This document shows positions 24,986 through 33,846 of a stretch of 64,000 nucleotides of DNA, one piece after another. Position numbers and translations under genes: made by a program. Under the pieces are notes generated by a model. It saw only the letters and a list, made by a program, of their open reading frames with translations. It made no database searches and was not told the DNA's origin. Within the stretch, counting starts at the first letter, position 1. Each line of letters starts with the position of its first letter. Source of the stretch: Bacillota bacterium (GTDB lineage Bacteria > Bacillota > Clostridia > Acetivibrionales > DTU013); contig JAFABI010000022.1 in assembly GCA_023426125.1 (NCBI GenBank), forward strand, positions 12,113 through 76,112, written 5' to 3'.

Positions 24986-25003
24986 TGAAAGCAGGTGCAG
25001 CCA

Positions 25004-27130
25004 ATGAAGGAAACGAATTATGAGTTCAGAAAGCGGTTGATGGAGATACATAAGCATGGCAGGAGAGATTATGGCGTGAGCCCTTCGCAGGATGAAGTTC
25101 TTATAGGGGACGATTGGACAATTGTTGTCAGCGACAGGGCGGGCCGGGTAATTTTTAATGCAGCCAGGGATTTGCAGGACTATCTCCTTGAATCCATGGG
25201 AGTATCCGTCCGTCTTAAAAAGTCATGCTGTATTGAAAAGGAAGCTTCTCAGGGTATCTGCAAGCTGATATTGGCGGTAAAGGAGGACCTGAAGGATGCG
25301 GGTAAGGATCTGGATACGCCCCGCAGCTATAGGGTTATTTCCGGCAGTGACAGCATAACGGTATGCGGTTTTGAAGAAAAAGGCGCCGCCCAGGGGTGTT
25401 ACTACCTGGAGGATATTATGAACCTGAAATTGGCGCCAATTGTTAAAAAGGAAGATAGTACAAGAAGACCTGTGTTTTCACCCAGAATGGTTCATTCCGG
25501 TTATGGGCTCGACATGTATCCCGATTCCCATCTCAGCGCGATAGCTCACTCAGGGATGGATTCGATTCTTGTATTTGCAAAAGACACGGACATCACGCCC
25601 CACGGGTATCTGGACTTTAATGAACTGATTTACAGGGCTGAAGGGTATGGCCTTGACGTATATGCATACAGTTACTTGAAAAGCGCCATGCATCCCGATG
25701 ATCCCGGTGCAGAACAATACTACGACAATACTTACGGGAAGCTTTTCAGGAAGTGTCCGGCTCTGAAGGGTGTAGTCATGGTTGGCGAATCAGTGGAATT
25801 TCCGAGCAAAGACCCGAGGACCTCGGGAAAATTCTATTATGAGAACACGGAAGACGGCTTACCGACGGGAAAGCCCAGCCCGGGATGGTGGCCGTGCAAT
25901 GATTATCCCCAATGGCTTGGGATGATCAAGAAGGTTACGAGAAGGTATAAGCCGGATGCCGATATCGTTTTTTGGACGTATAACTGGGGTTATGCGGACA
26001 GGGAGTCCAGACTTGAGCTGCTGAAAAAAATTCCCACAGATATATCGCTGCTGGTCACCTTTGAAATGTTTGAAAAGACCCGTACGGAAAATATTACGAG
26101 TACCTGTGTCGATTATACGCTCAGCTTTGAAGGGCCGGGAGAATATTTTATCAGTGAAGCGGAAATGGCGCATGAAAGAGGTATCAGGCTTTATACCATG
26201 AGCAATACGGGAGGCCTCACGTGGGATATCGGAGTAATTCCATATCAGCCTATGCCCTACCAATGGATAAGACGCCATGAGGCACTGCACTCGGCACATG
26301 AAAAATGGGGCCTAAGCGGCTTGATGGAGTCCCATCATTATGGCTGGTGGCCTTCTTTTATAAGTGAAATTGCCAAGTGGTCCTATTGGTCGCCTTCACC
26401 TTCCGGCGAGGAGATTTGCAGAAGGATTGCCGCAAGGGATTATGGCGAGACAAATGTGGAAATGGTTTTAGAGGCGTGGCAGAAATGGAGCGAAGGCATA
26501 AGATATTGCCTGCCGTCGAATGAAGATCAGTACGGGCCATCCAGGATAGGTCCGTCTTACCCGCTGGTCTTCCGCAGCAGCGTTAAGATTCCGGAAGTAC
26601 CCTATGCAATGTTTGGTGGAAACACGATATGTAATGTCAATTATGATAATCAAGACGCATATAGGAGCTCGCTGTTTCAATACAGGCTGCCTGTGGAGAT
26701 GAAAAGCTATCAAAAAATGGAAGAGTGTTTTGTTTATGGAGTTGAATGCCTTGAAAAAGTTTACGGAACGCTTCCCGAAGCTAAAAGGCAAGATGCGTTC
26801 TATCTCCTTAACATGGGGAGGTTTATCGTAAACTGCATCAGGACAACAATCCATGTGAAAAAATGGGTAAGCCTCAAAATGAAACTGTTTGCCGAGACGG
26901 ATAAAAATAAAATTGTCGATCTTGTTAACAGCTTGATAGCGCTTGGCAAAGCGGAAATAAAAAATGCTGAAGAAACAATACCACTGGTGGAAGCGGATTC
27001 AAGGCTGGGCTGGGAACCAAGCATGGAGTATATGACAGATGCGTGCCACCTCCGATGGAAGATAAGGCAGGTCAGGGGTGTGCTTGAAGCAGAGCTTCCG
27101 GAGTATCTTTCCGCACTCAAGTACCAGTAA
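25004..27130 (+). CDS. Glycosidase-like protein with GH20/GH67-type N-terminal domain
   Basis: About 708 residues, no signal peptide. Residues about 40-150 resemble the alpha/beta N-terminal domain of GH20 and alpha-glucuronidase enzymes (AARDLQDYLLESMGV, YRVISGSDSITVCGFEEKGA). A TIM-barrel-like middle follows (GYGLDMYPDSHL, VVMVGESVEFPS, IVFWTYNWGYAD) and then a long helical tail. Tryptophan-rich HHYGWWPSFISEIAKWSYWS suggests carbohydrate contact. No catalytic pair can be named. ATG at 25004 is preferred over the earlier GTG. Next to a GH78 rhamnosidase it is probably a cytoplasmic glycan-cleaving enzyme; family uncertain. Confidence 0.6.
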   Translation: MKETNYEFRKRLMEIHKHGRRDYGVSPSQDEVLIGDDWTIVVSDRAGRVIFNAARDLQDYLLESMGVSVRLKKSCCIEKEASQGICKLILAVKEDLKDAGKDLDTPRSYRVISGSDSITVCGFEEKGAAQGCYYLEDIMNLKLAPIVKKEDSTRRPVFSPRMVHSGYGLDMYPDSHLSAIAHSGMDSILVFAKDTDITPHGYLDFNELIYRAEGYGLDVYAYSYLKSAMHPDDPGAEQYYDNTYGKLFRKCPALKGVVMVGESVEFPSKDPRTSGKFYYENTEDGLPTGKPSPGWWPCNDYPQWLGMIKKVTRRYKPDADIVFWTYNWGYADRESRLELLKKIPTDISLLVTFEMFEKTRTENITSTCVDYTLSFEGPGEYFISEAEMAHERGIRLYTMSNTGGLTWDIGVIPYQPMPYQWIRRHEALHSAHEKWGLSGLMESHHYGWWPSFISEIAKWSYWSPSPSGEEICRRIAARDYGETNVEMVLEAWQKWSEGIRYCLPSNEDQYGPSRIGPSYPLVFRSSVKIPEVPYAMFGGNTICNVNYDNQDAYRSSLFQYRLPVEMKSYQKMEECFVYGVECLEKVYGTLPEAKRQDAFYLLNMGRFIVNCIRTTIHVKKWVSLKMKLFAETDKNKIVDLVNSLIALGKAEIKNAEETIPLVEADSRLGWEPSMEYMTDACHLRWKIRQVRGVLEAELPEYLSALKYQ

Positions 27131-27187
27131 TGCGACTGAATAGATAATTTAATATGTTGTGCTAGTTGATGTAACCTGCTCTGTTTG

Positions 27188-27280
27188 TCATTGCGAGGAA
27201 GTATAGCGACCACGGCAAGCTCAAATTGATTTTAAGCAATGCTTCTGAATCAGGTAAAGAAAAAGAAACAATCCCCCTTT
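27188..27280. repeat. Degenerate GTCATTGCGAGGA-type repeat
   Basis: GTCATTGCGAGGAAGTATAG, then CGACC, and further on AAACAATCCCCC match the two ends of the widespread bacterial intergenic repeat whose consensus begins GTCATTGCGAGGAGCG and ends GAAGCAATCCC. The inner part is diverged. Nothing else is seen in the gap 27131-27361. Confidence 0.4.
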
Positions 27281-27361
27281 AAAAAAACACCATATGCCCT
27301 TTCATCCAAATTTTAATCGTATATAATAAATCTCAAATCGATGAGAGGAGGTTTATGTTCT

Positions 27362-29605
27362 ATGAGTAAAACGAAGGGTACCCTGGAAAATGAATGGCGG
27401 GCAAAATGGATAACGCACCCGTATAAAGACTTTGGCGATTCACGGAATATGCCTGCGCCCTATTTTAGAAAATCCTTCCAAGCAGGGCAAAAAGTAAAAA
27501 GTGCAAAGGTCAGGATTTGCGGGCTGGGATATTTTGAGCTGTACCTGAACGGGAAGAAAGTCGGGGATGAAGTATTGAATCCGCCTTTTACGAAGTATGA
27601 CGCTACGGTTCTATACTGCACATATGATGTGACGGCCATGCTGAAAACCGGAGAGAATGTATTGGGCGTAATCCTTGGAAACGGTATGTACAATATGTAT
27701 ACCGGGAAGACATGGAATCACGATACGTCACCCTGGCGGCATCATCCCAAGCTGCTTTTAAAGGCCGAATTCGAAATGGATGATGGAACTTCGGACGCCA
27801 TCGCAAGCGACGATACATGGAAAACTGCTACAGGCCCCATAATAAGCGATAATTTGTATGAAGGCGAGATATATGACGCACGGCTGGAAATCCCTGACTG
27901 GTGCAAGCCCGGCTTTGATGACACTGCCTGGGCAAAGCCCGTCGTTTGCAGGGGACCGGGCGGTGTTTTAAAGCATATGGACATGGAGCCCTGCAGAGTC
28001 GTTGGTACTGTTGAGCCGTACTTCTTCAACGAGATAGAGCCCGGAGTCTGGCTGTGCGATTTGGGAAAAAATATTTCAGGATGGGTAAGGCTCAAAGTGA
28101 AGGGCAGGGAAGGTACACAGGTTACCCTCAGGTTTGCTGAAAAGCTTGCTGAAAATGGCGATCTTGATCCGTCCAACATCAATGTTTTTACAGACAAGGA
28201 TAAATTCCAGACAGATGTCTATATAATGAAAGGTGACGCTGAAGAAACCTGGGAGCCCAGGTTCGTGTATCACGGTTTTCAGTATGTCCGGATTGAAGGT
28301 TTTCCCGGGACACCTGATAAAAACAGCATCACAGGCTGCATCGTCAATACGGACCTGAAGAAACGCGGAAGCTTCCAATGCTCAAACGACCTCCTGAACA
28401 GGATTCAATCGGCAGCACTGGCATCGACCCTCGGAAATTACCACGGCATGCCGACGGACTGTCCGCACAGGGAGAAAAACGGCTGGACGGGCGACGCGCT
28501 CATCTCGGCGGAGCAGGTACTGCTGAATCTGGACCCGCTTAAGGCCTATAAAAAATGGATGAGGGATTTTATGGACTGCCAGCGGCCCAACGGACAATTG
28601 CCGGGGATCGTACCCACCGGAGGCTGGGGCTTCAACTGGGGCAGCGGACCTGCCTGGGACAGCGCATTTATCCTTATCCCATGGTATATGTACCTGTATG
28701 ACGGCGATACTTCCATATTGCCGGAAATATATGATGCCGCCGTCAGGTATGTGGATTTTATGACCTCCATGTCCAGCGATTTCCTTGTGGATTTCGGACT
28801 GGGGGACTGGTGCCCGCCTCAAGGAGTTGATAATTACAAATGCCCGTCAGTGGTTACGGATACGGCCTTTTACTATATCGATGCACTGACGCTGTCACGT
28901 TTTGCCGGAATCCTCGGACACAAGAGTGACAGGAAGAAGTATGAACAGCTGGCTGAAAAAATACGCAAGGCATTCAATGCGAAATTTGTGAATTCCAAAA
29001 CGGGAGAGGTAACCGGCAATTGCCAGACCTCCTACTCCTGTGCCCTGTACTATGGCCTGGTTGAAGGCGAAGTAAAAAATAAAATCGCCGGAAATCTGGT
29101 CAAAGAGGTGGAAAGGTGCGACAGGCATATTGATTGCGGAATCCTGGGGACAAAATATACAATGCAGGTGCTGAACGATATCGGCCGTCCCGATCTTGCA
29201 TACGCGATCGCTACACAGACTACTTTCCCGGGATGGGGGAACTGGATAGAGCTCGGCGCGACTACCCTCTGGGAGACGTGGGGTGGAAACAATTCCAGGA
29301 ATCATCACATGTTCAGCGACATCAGTGCCTGGTTTTACCGCTGCCTGGCCGGAATCAATCCGGATCCGGAAGACCCGGGCTTCAGGCATATTATTTTAAA
29401 ACCCGCTCCCGTAGAAGGGCTGGAATGGGTCAAATGCAGCCATGAATGCTCCTTTGGCCTTATTGAGTGCAACTGGGGGATTGAAGACGGCAAGCTGCGG
29501 ATCGACGCCATTATTCCGGAAGGCTGCAGGGCAACGCTGCATTTGCCGGAAAAATACCTGGACTGTGCCGTAGTTAATGCAAAGGGAGATCTGTCCATCA
29601 TGTGA
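27362..29605 (+). CDS. Alpha-L-rhamnosidase (GH78)
   Basis: A 747-residue protein that should release terminal alpha-L-rhamnose from pectin fragments or glycosides. The N-terminal beta domains include ITGLGYF-like ICGLGYFELYLNGKKVGDE and VLGVILGNGMYN. The (alpha/alpha)6 barrel has MPTDCPHREKNGWTGDALIS, the GH78 signature with its catalytic glutamate, and GWGNWIELGATTLWETW. No signal peptide, so it is cytoplasmic and acts on imported oligosaccharides. ATG 27362 has GAGGAGG upstream. It is followed by an importer and a YesM/YesN pair. Confidence 0.92.
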   Translation: MSKTKGTLENEWRAKWITHPYKDFGDSRNMPAPYFRKSFQAGQKVKSAKVRICGLGYFELYLNGKKVGDEVLNPPFTKYDATVLYCTYDVTAMLKTGENVLGVILGNGMYNMYTGKTWNHDTSPWRHHPKLLLKAEFEMDDGTSDAIASDDTWKTATGPIISDNLYEGEIYDARLEIPDWCKPGFDDTAWAKPVVCRGPGGVLKHMDMEPCRVVGTVEPYFFNEIEPGVWLCDLGKNISGWVRLKVKGREGTQVTLRFAEKLAENGDLDPSNINVFTDKDKFQTDVYIMKGDAEETWEPRFVYHGFQYVRIEGFPGTPDKNSITGCIVNTDLKKRGSFQCSNDLLNRIQSAALASTLGNYHGMPTDCPHREKNGWTGDALISAEQVLLNLDPLKAYKKWMRDFMDCQRPNGQLPGIVPTGGWGFNWGSGPAWDSAFILIPWYMYLYDGDTSILPEIYDAAVRYVDFMTSMSSDFLVDFGLGDWCPPQGVDNYKCPSVVTDTAFYYIDALTLSRFAGILGHKSDRKKYEQLAEKIRKAFNAKFVNSKTGEVTGNCQTSYSCALYYGLVEGEVKNKIAGNLVKEVERCDRHIDCGILGTKYTMQVLNDIGRPDLAYAIATQTTFPGWGNWIELGATTLWETWGGNNSRNHHMFSDISAWFYRCLAGINPDPEDPGFRHIILKPAPVEGLEWVKCSHECSFGLIECNWGIEDGKLRIDAIIPEGCRATLHLPEKYLDCAVVNAKGDLSIM

Positions 29606-29669
29606 TGCAGGATTCGTTTTACCGGTGCCTGATCCGGTGCTGTGAAAATTGTATAGAAAACGTATTGTG

Positions 29670-29696
29670 TACGGACGCGCGCATTGCGCGTCCGTA
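29670..29696. repeat. Perfect GC-rich hairpin related to the REP-like repeats
   Basis: TACGGACGCGC and GCGCGTCCGTA form an 11-bp perfect stem with loop GCATT. GCGGACGCGCAATGCGC in the repeat at 16682 is close in sequence. There is no T-run. The rest of the gap 29606-29934 is AT-rich leader with a TATAAAAT-like box near 29870. Confidence 0.5.
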
Positions 29697-29934
29697 TGAA
29701 TGCAATCCAGGTCAGATGAAAATATTACTTGCATGCATATGGAAAATTCTCAGGTGGTTATGGAATATTGTTTGATTTCCTCCTTTTCCCTTCTTACGAA
29801 TCCTGAATAATTCTGATAGTATTAAAAAAACATATACTATTTTGCTATAGCCCTTCGGTGAGAATTGCTATAAAATATCTACATAGACGCTTTCATAAAA
29901 ATACGGAATACCGGAGAAGGGGTGCATTTATCGG

Positions 29935-30897
29935 ATGAGCAGTGATGCAATTCCAGAAAAGACAGGCCGTTCATTGAGATACACTAAATCATTATGGAAA
30001 CAAATATTAAAATACAGATATTTTTATCTCATGTTCCTACCGGCTTTCATCATGTATATTTTGTTTACCTATATCCCTATCTATGGCATACAGCTGGCAT
30101 TTAAGGACCTGAATTTTGCAAAAGGGATTACAGGCAGTCCCTGGACTTCCATGCATGGCTTCAAGCATTTCCACGACTTGATGAGCAATTCGGAATTTGT
30201 CAAGGCCTTCAGCAATACTCTTGTTATCAGCCTTCAGCGAATTGTGATCCAATTTCCGGTTCCCATCGTTTTAGCCCTGCTGATTAATGAAATACGCGGG
30301 AAACGGTTCAGAAGGATCGTCCAGACCGTTTTCACCTTCCCTCACTTCCTTTCCTGGGTTGTTGTAACAGGGATATTCTTCAATTTGCTGAGCGATGCCG
30401 GCGTTTTAAACGAGATTATCGTTGCACTGGGCGGACAAAAGGTGCATCTCCTTACCCAGCCTTCAACCTTCAGGGCCTTGCTCTATGCGACAGATATATG
30501 GAAAGAGGCCGGATGGGGAACGATAATTTATCTTGCGGCAATATCAGGCATAAATTCTGAGCTGTATGAAGCTGCAATTGTTGACGGGGCAAAACGGTTC
30601 CAGCTTACACGGTATATTACCTGGCCTGCCATCGTGTCCGTCATTGGCGTCATGCTTGTCCTGGCATTGTCCAATATTATGAATGCAGGTTTCGATCAGA
30701 TATTTAACATGTATAATGCCGCCGTCTATGATAAGGTGGACATTATCGACACATACATATACCGGCGTACTTTTGTGACCGGACTTGATTTTGCATCGTC
30801 GACAGCGATAGGGTTGTTTAAGTCGGTCATCAACTTTATCATGCTGTATGCCGGAAACATTATTGTCAGGAAAGCTACCGGCAAGGGTATATATTAA
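29935..30897 (+). CDS. ABC sugar permease, LplB/YteP-type
   Basis: A 320-residue CUT1 permease with six membrane segments and EAA loop SELYEAAIVDGAKRFQLTRY. It is a close functional counterpart of the gene at 10732, heading a second importer operon. The ATG is taken at 29935. No ATPase gene is present in the operon. Given the GH78 gene before it, the likely cargo is a rhamnose-containing oligosaccharide. Confidence 0.9.
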   Translation: MSSDAIPEKTGRSLRYTKSLWKQILKYRYFYLMFLPAFIMYILFTYIPIYGIQLAFKDLNFAKGITGSPWTSMHGFKHFHDLMSNSEFVKAFSNTLVISLQRIVIQFPVPIVLALLINEIRGKRFRRIVQTVFTFPHFLSWVVVTGIFFNLLSDAGVLNEIIVALGGQKVHLLTQPSTFRALLYATDIWKEAGWGTIIYLAAISGINSELYEAAIVDGAKRFQLTRYITWPAIVSVIGVMLVLALSNIMNAGFDQIFNMYNAAVYDKVDIIDTYIYRRTFVTGLDFASSTAIGLFKSVINFIMLYAGNIIVRKATGKGIY

Positions 30898-30918
30898 TGA
30901 GAGGACAGGGAGATCACA

Positions 30919-31818
30919 TTGAATAATTCACATGGAAAGGCTGTCAGGAAAAATTTAAACGGTTTTGACAGATTCAACCACTTTTTATTGATCGTGCTTG
31001 CGTTTATAACCATATTCCCGCTGTACTATGTCGTTCTTATTTCCTTTGCAGACTACGGTGCGGTACAAAAACAACTGATATACATATTTCCTACTTCTTT
31101 AAACCTGGAGGCATACAAGCTGATATTCGATGAGAAGATGTTCTTTAATGCCTTCCTTGTGTCGGTGTTCATAACGGTTGTGGGCACCGTTCTGAGCATG
31201 CTTTTGTCCACTGCGGCCTCCTATGCCTTGTCCAAAAAATTTATACCGGGCCAGAAAATAATGTTCACCCTGATCCTCATTCCCATGTTCTTCGGCGGCG
31301 GATTGATTCCCTACTATATGATGATCAAGAATCTGCATCTGATAGACAAAATATGGGTGATGATCCTGCCGGGTGCGGTCAATACGTTTTACCTCATCCT
31401 TTTGAAGAATTTTTTTGAGGAACTTCCCGCCAGCATCGAAGAGTCGGCGAAAATCGACGGCGCCAATGACCTGTACATCCTTTACCGGATCGTCCTTCCC
31501 ACATCCGCTCCGGTAATTGCGACAATATCGCTGTTCTACGCCGTAGACAGGTGGAATGATTATTACACAGCGCTTCTATTCATATCAAACCGAAACCTTT
31601 ATCCGCTTCAACTTCTTCTAAGAGAGGCGATCCTGAATGTCAACCAGATTATGGCAAGCAGTATCGGGGCGCAGATTGCGCAAAGCAACAGGGCTCCGTA
31701 TACGCAGGGGCTTCAAATGGCAATTATCGTCATTTCCACGATCCCCATTTTCTGTGTATATCCTTTCCTTCAAAAACACTTTACAAAAGGGATCATGCTG
31801 GGGGCAATAAAAGAATAA
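30919..31818 (+). CDS. ABC sugar permease, LplC/YtcP-type
   Basis: A 299-residue CUT1 permease, six membrane segments, EAA loop ASIEESAKIDGANDLYILYR and the terminal KGIMLGAIKE. Start TTG at 30919 follows GGGAG at a normal distance. It sits 21 bases after its partner permease. Confidence 0.9.
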   Translation: MNNSHGKAVRKNLNGFDRFNHFLLIVLAFITIFPLYYVVLISFADYGAVQKQLIYIFPTSLNLEAYKLIFDEKMFFNAFLVSVFITVVGTVLSMLLSTAASYALSKKFIPGQKIMFTLILIPMFFGGGLIPYYMMIKNLHLIDKIWVMILPGAVNTFYLILLKNFFEELPASIEESAKIDGANDLYILYRIVLPTSAPVIATISLFYAVDRWNDYYTALLFISNRNLYPLQLLLREAILNVNQIMASSIGAQIAQSNRAPYTQGLQMAIIVISTIPIFCVYPFLQKHFTKGIMLGAIKE

Positions 31819-31823
31819 AAAAA

Positions 31824-31850
31824 TGTTGGAGGCGCGAGGGCTTCCTAACA
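31824..31850. repeat. Hairpin repeat, copy 2
   Basis: TGTTGGAGGC and GGCTTCCTAACA form an imperfect stem followed by TAGCTCC, similar to 639-671. A second small hairpin AAAGCAT/ATGCTTT follows. Lying between permease and binding-protein genes, they may stabilise or partly end the transcript so that the binding protein is made in excess. Confidence 0.45.
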
Positions 31851-31910
31851 TAGCTCCGAAAGCATCCAATGCTTTTGGGGAAAATAAAAAATATAACAGG
31901 AGGTAAAGAC

Positions 31911-33575
31911 ATGAAAAACCTTAAAAAGATTGTTGTACTGGCAATGATTGCAACAATGGCACTCTCAGTATTTGCCGGATGTGGGACACAGAGCGGCGGC
32001 GATACTGAAACGACAACTGCCGCTACCTCTGCTGCGGCCGGCGAAACAACCGCACCCCCCGATCCTCTGGCAGACCCCATGGAGATTTCCTTTGCAATGT
32101 GGGATATCGGTCAGGCGCTGGCAGGTGAGCAGGATGCAGTAAGAGACACGTTATACAAGAAACTGAACATTACAATCAAGCCTCTAAACGTGACCTGGGA
32201 CGATTATACACAGAAAATACAGGTCTGGGCCGCATCCGACCAATTGCCGGATATTTTTGCCATTGATGTTCTCGGTACACAGAATTATAAAAACTGGATT
32301 GAGCAGGGAATTGTGCAAGCACTTCCCGACGATCTCTCCCAGTACCCAAACCTGGAGAAGTGGATGAACGGAAGCGGAATGGATATTTACAAATATCCTG
32401 TCAACGACCCGAATGGCAAGTTTTATGCGATACCCAGGCTTAGCAGCTTCTCGGCAGACGAATGGGCCAACAACGTCGGCGTTGTTATCAGGAAAGACTG
32501 GATGGCGAATGTGGGCATCACCAAAGAGCCTGAGAACATGGATGAGTTTATCGCACTGATGAAGGCATTCGTCGAGAATGATCCCGACAAGAACAACAAG
32601 AAGGATACCATCGGGTTGACCTGTTACAATGCGGATTGGGTTTCATGGTTTTTCGGCGCATATGAACCGGGGATGCTGGGCGGCGCGACCAACTGGGTAA
32701 GGGATGTTGAAAACCCGGGTAAATGGATTCCGTCCTTCATGACAAAAAATGCTCTGGAAGGTTTGAAGGCATTAAAAAGGCTGTATGATGCCGGTGGACT
32801 GGACAAAGACTTTGCCGCATTAAAAGGAGAAGAAGGCGAAGACAAATTCGCTTCCGGCAAGGCGGGTGCATACTCGCATGACGTGACTCCTGCGACCTTG
32901 CAATATCTTAACGACAAATATGTGAAGAACTTCCCCGATAAGAAGTATGAAGATGCCATCTCCATACTCAAGCCTTTCAAAAATGTCAACGACGGACAGT
33001 ATTACAGGTACATAGCCAATCCTGCATGGTCGGAAACGCTGATAAACGCAAAGGTTGATGCCAAGAAAGCGGACAGGATCATGAGACTGTTTGACTATGT
33101 CATCAGTGAAGAAGGCTATAACCTTATCCACTTCGGAATTGAAGGTTCGGATTGGAAGAAGGAAGGCGACAAGGTCGTCCTTATTCCCAAACTGGATGAG
33201 GCAGGCAATACCATACCGCTCACTACCCTCTATCCTTTCACGAAAGCCGGGTTTATCGCGGAATGGAGCGGCACCCATCAGTTTACAAATCCTTCAAGGA
33301 CGCCTGAACTGCAGAAAATGTCCAGCGACATGAACGGCTGGTTGATTGCCAATGCACAGCCTTCCCCCATCGATTTGAGGATACCTCTCTTTGATTTGCC
33401 GGATAAGGATAAGGCAATCTCGGCGAAGTTCTTCAGCGAAATGACAATAAAATGCATCATGAGCAATGATGTAGAAAAGACCTGGAAGGACCTTGTGAAC
33501 CAGTGTATCAGCAATGGCTACGACAAGCTTATGGAAGAAGTGAACGCTGAGTGTGCCAGGCTCGGGATAAAATAG
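31911..33575 (+). CDS. ABC importer solute-binding lipoprotein, LplA/YtcQ-type
   Basis: A 554-residue lipoprotein: basic start MKNLKKI, hydrophobic core, lipobox SVFAGC, then a Thr/Ala linker and the large binding fold (FAMWDIGQALAG, WAASDQLPDIFAID). GGAGG stands just before ATG 31911. Third gene of the second importer operon. It probably also presents ligand to the kinase encoded at 33847. Confidence 0.9.
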   Translation: MKNLKKIVVLAMIATMALSVFAGCGTQSGGDTETTTAATSAAAGETTAPPDPLADPMEISFAMWDIGQALAGEQDAVRDTLYKKLNITIKPLNVTWDDYTQKIQVWAASDQLPDIFAIDVLGTQNYKNWIEQGIVQALPDDLSQYPNLEKWMNGSGMDIYKYPVNDPNGKFYAIPRLSSFSADEWANNVGVVIRKDWMANVGITKEPENMDEFIALMKAFVENDPDKNNKKDTIGLTCYNADWVSWFFGAYEPGMLGGATNWVRDVENPGKWIPSFMTKNALEGLKALKRLYDAGGLDKDFAALKGEEGEDKFASGKAGAYSHDVTPATLQYLNDKYVKNFPDKKYEDAISILKPFKNVNDGQYYRYIANPAWSETLINAKVDAKKADRIMRLFDYVISEEGYNLIHFGIEGSDWKKEGDKVVLIPKLDEAGNTIPLTTLYPFTKAGFIAEWSGTHQFTNPSRTPELQKMSSDMNGWLIANAQPSPIDLRIPLFDLPDKDKAISAKFFSEMTIKCIMSNDVEKTWKDLVNQCISNGYDKLMEEVNAECARLGIK

Positions 33576-33603
33576 TGCCGGAATGTAAATGTTTCCGGTA
33601 ATT

Positions 33604-33646
33604 AAAAAAGAAGAAGTCATGGAAATACATGGCTTCCTCTTTTTTC
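33604..33646 (+). terminator. Rho-independent terminator of second importer operon
   Basis: AAAAAAGAAGAAGTCATG and CATGGCTTCCTCTTTTTT form a long stem with loop GAAATA, ending in a T-run. Confidence 0.85.
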
Positions 33647-33846
33647 GATTCAAGGCATTCCGTCAGGGAAAGTCTGCATGAAATCAAAAGGATTCCCGGC
33701 CTGCAAAATCAAATCCAGGGCAAAAAGCTGCGAAATACTGTAAAATAGCAGGCTTTACTTGTTTTGCGATTTTATGTTAATATATTGATTATCGGTATAA
33801 ACCAGCCTGGAACATATTCGGGTAAAGTCAGGAGGGAGATGAAAGC

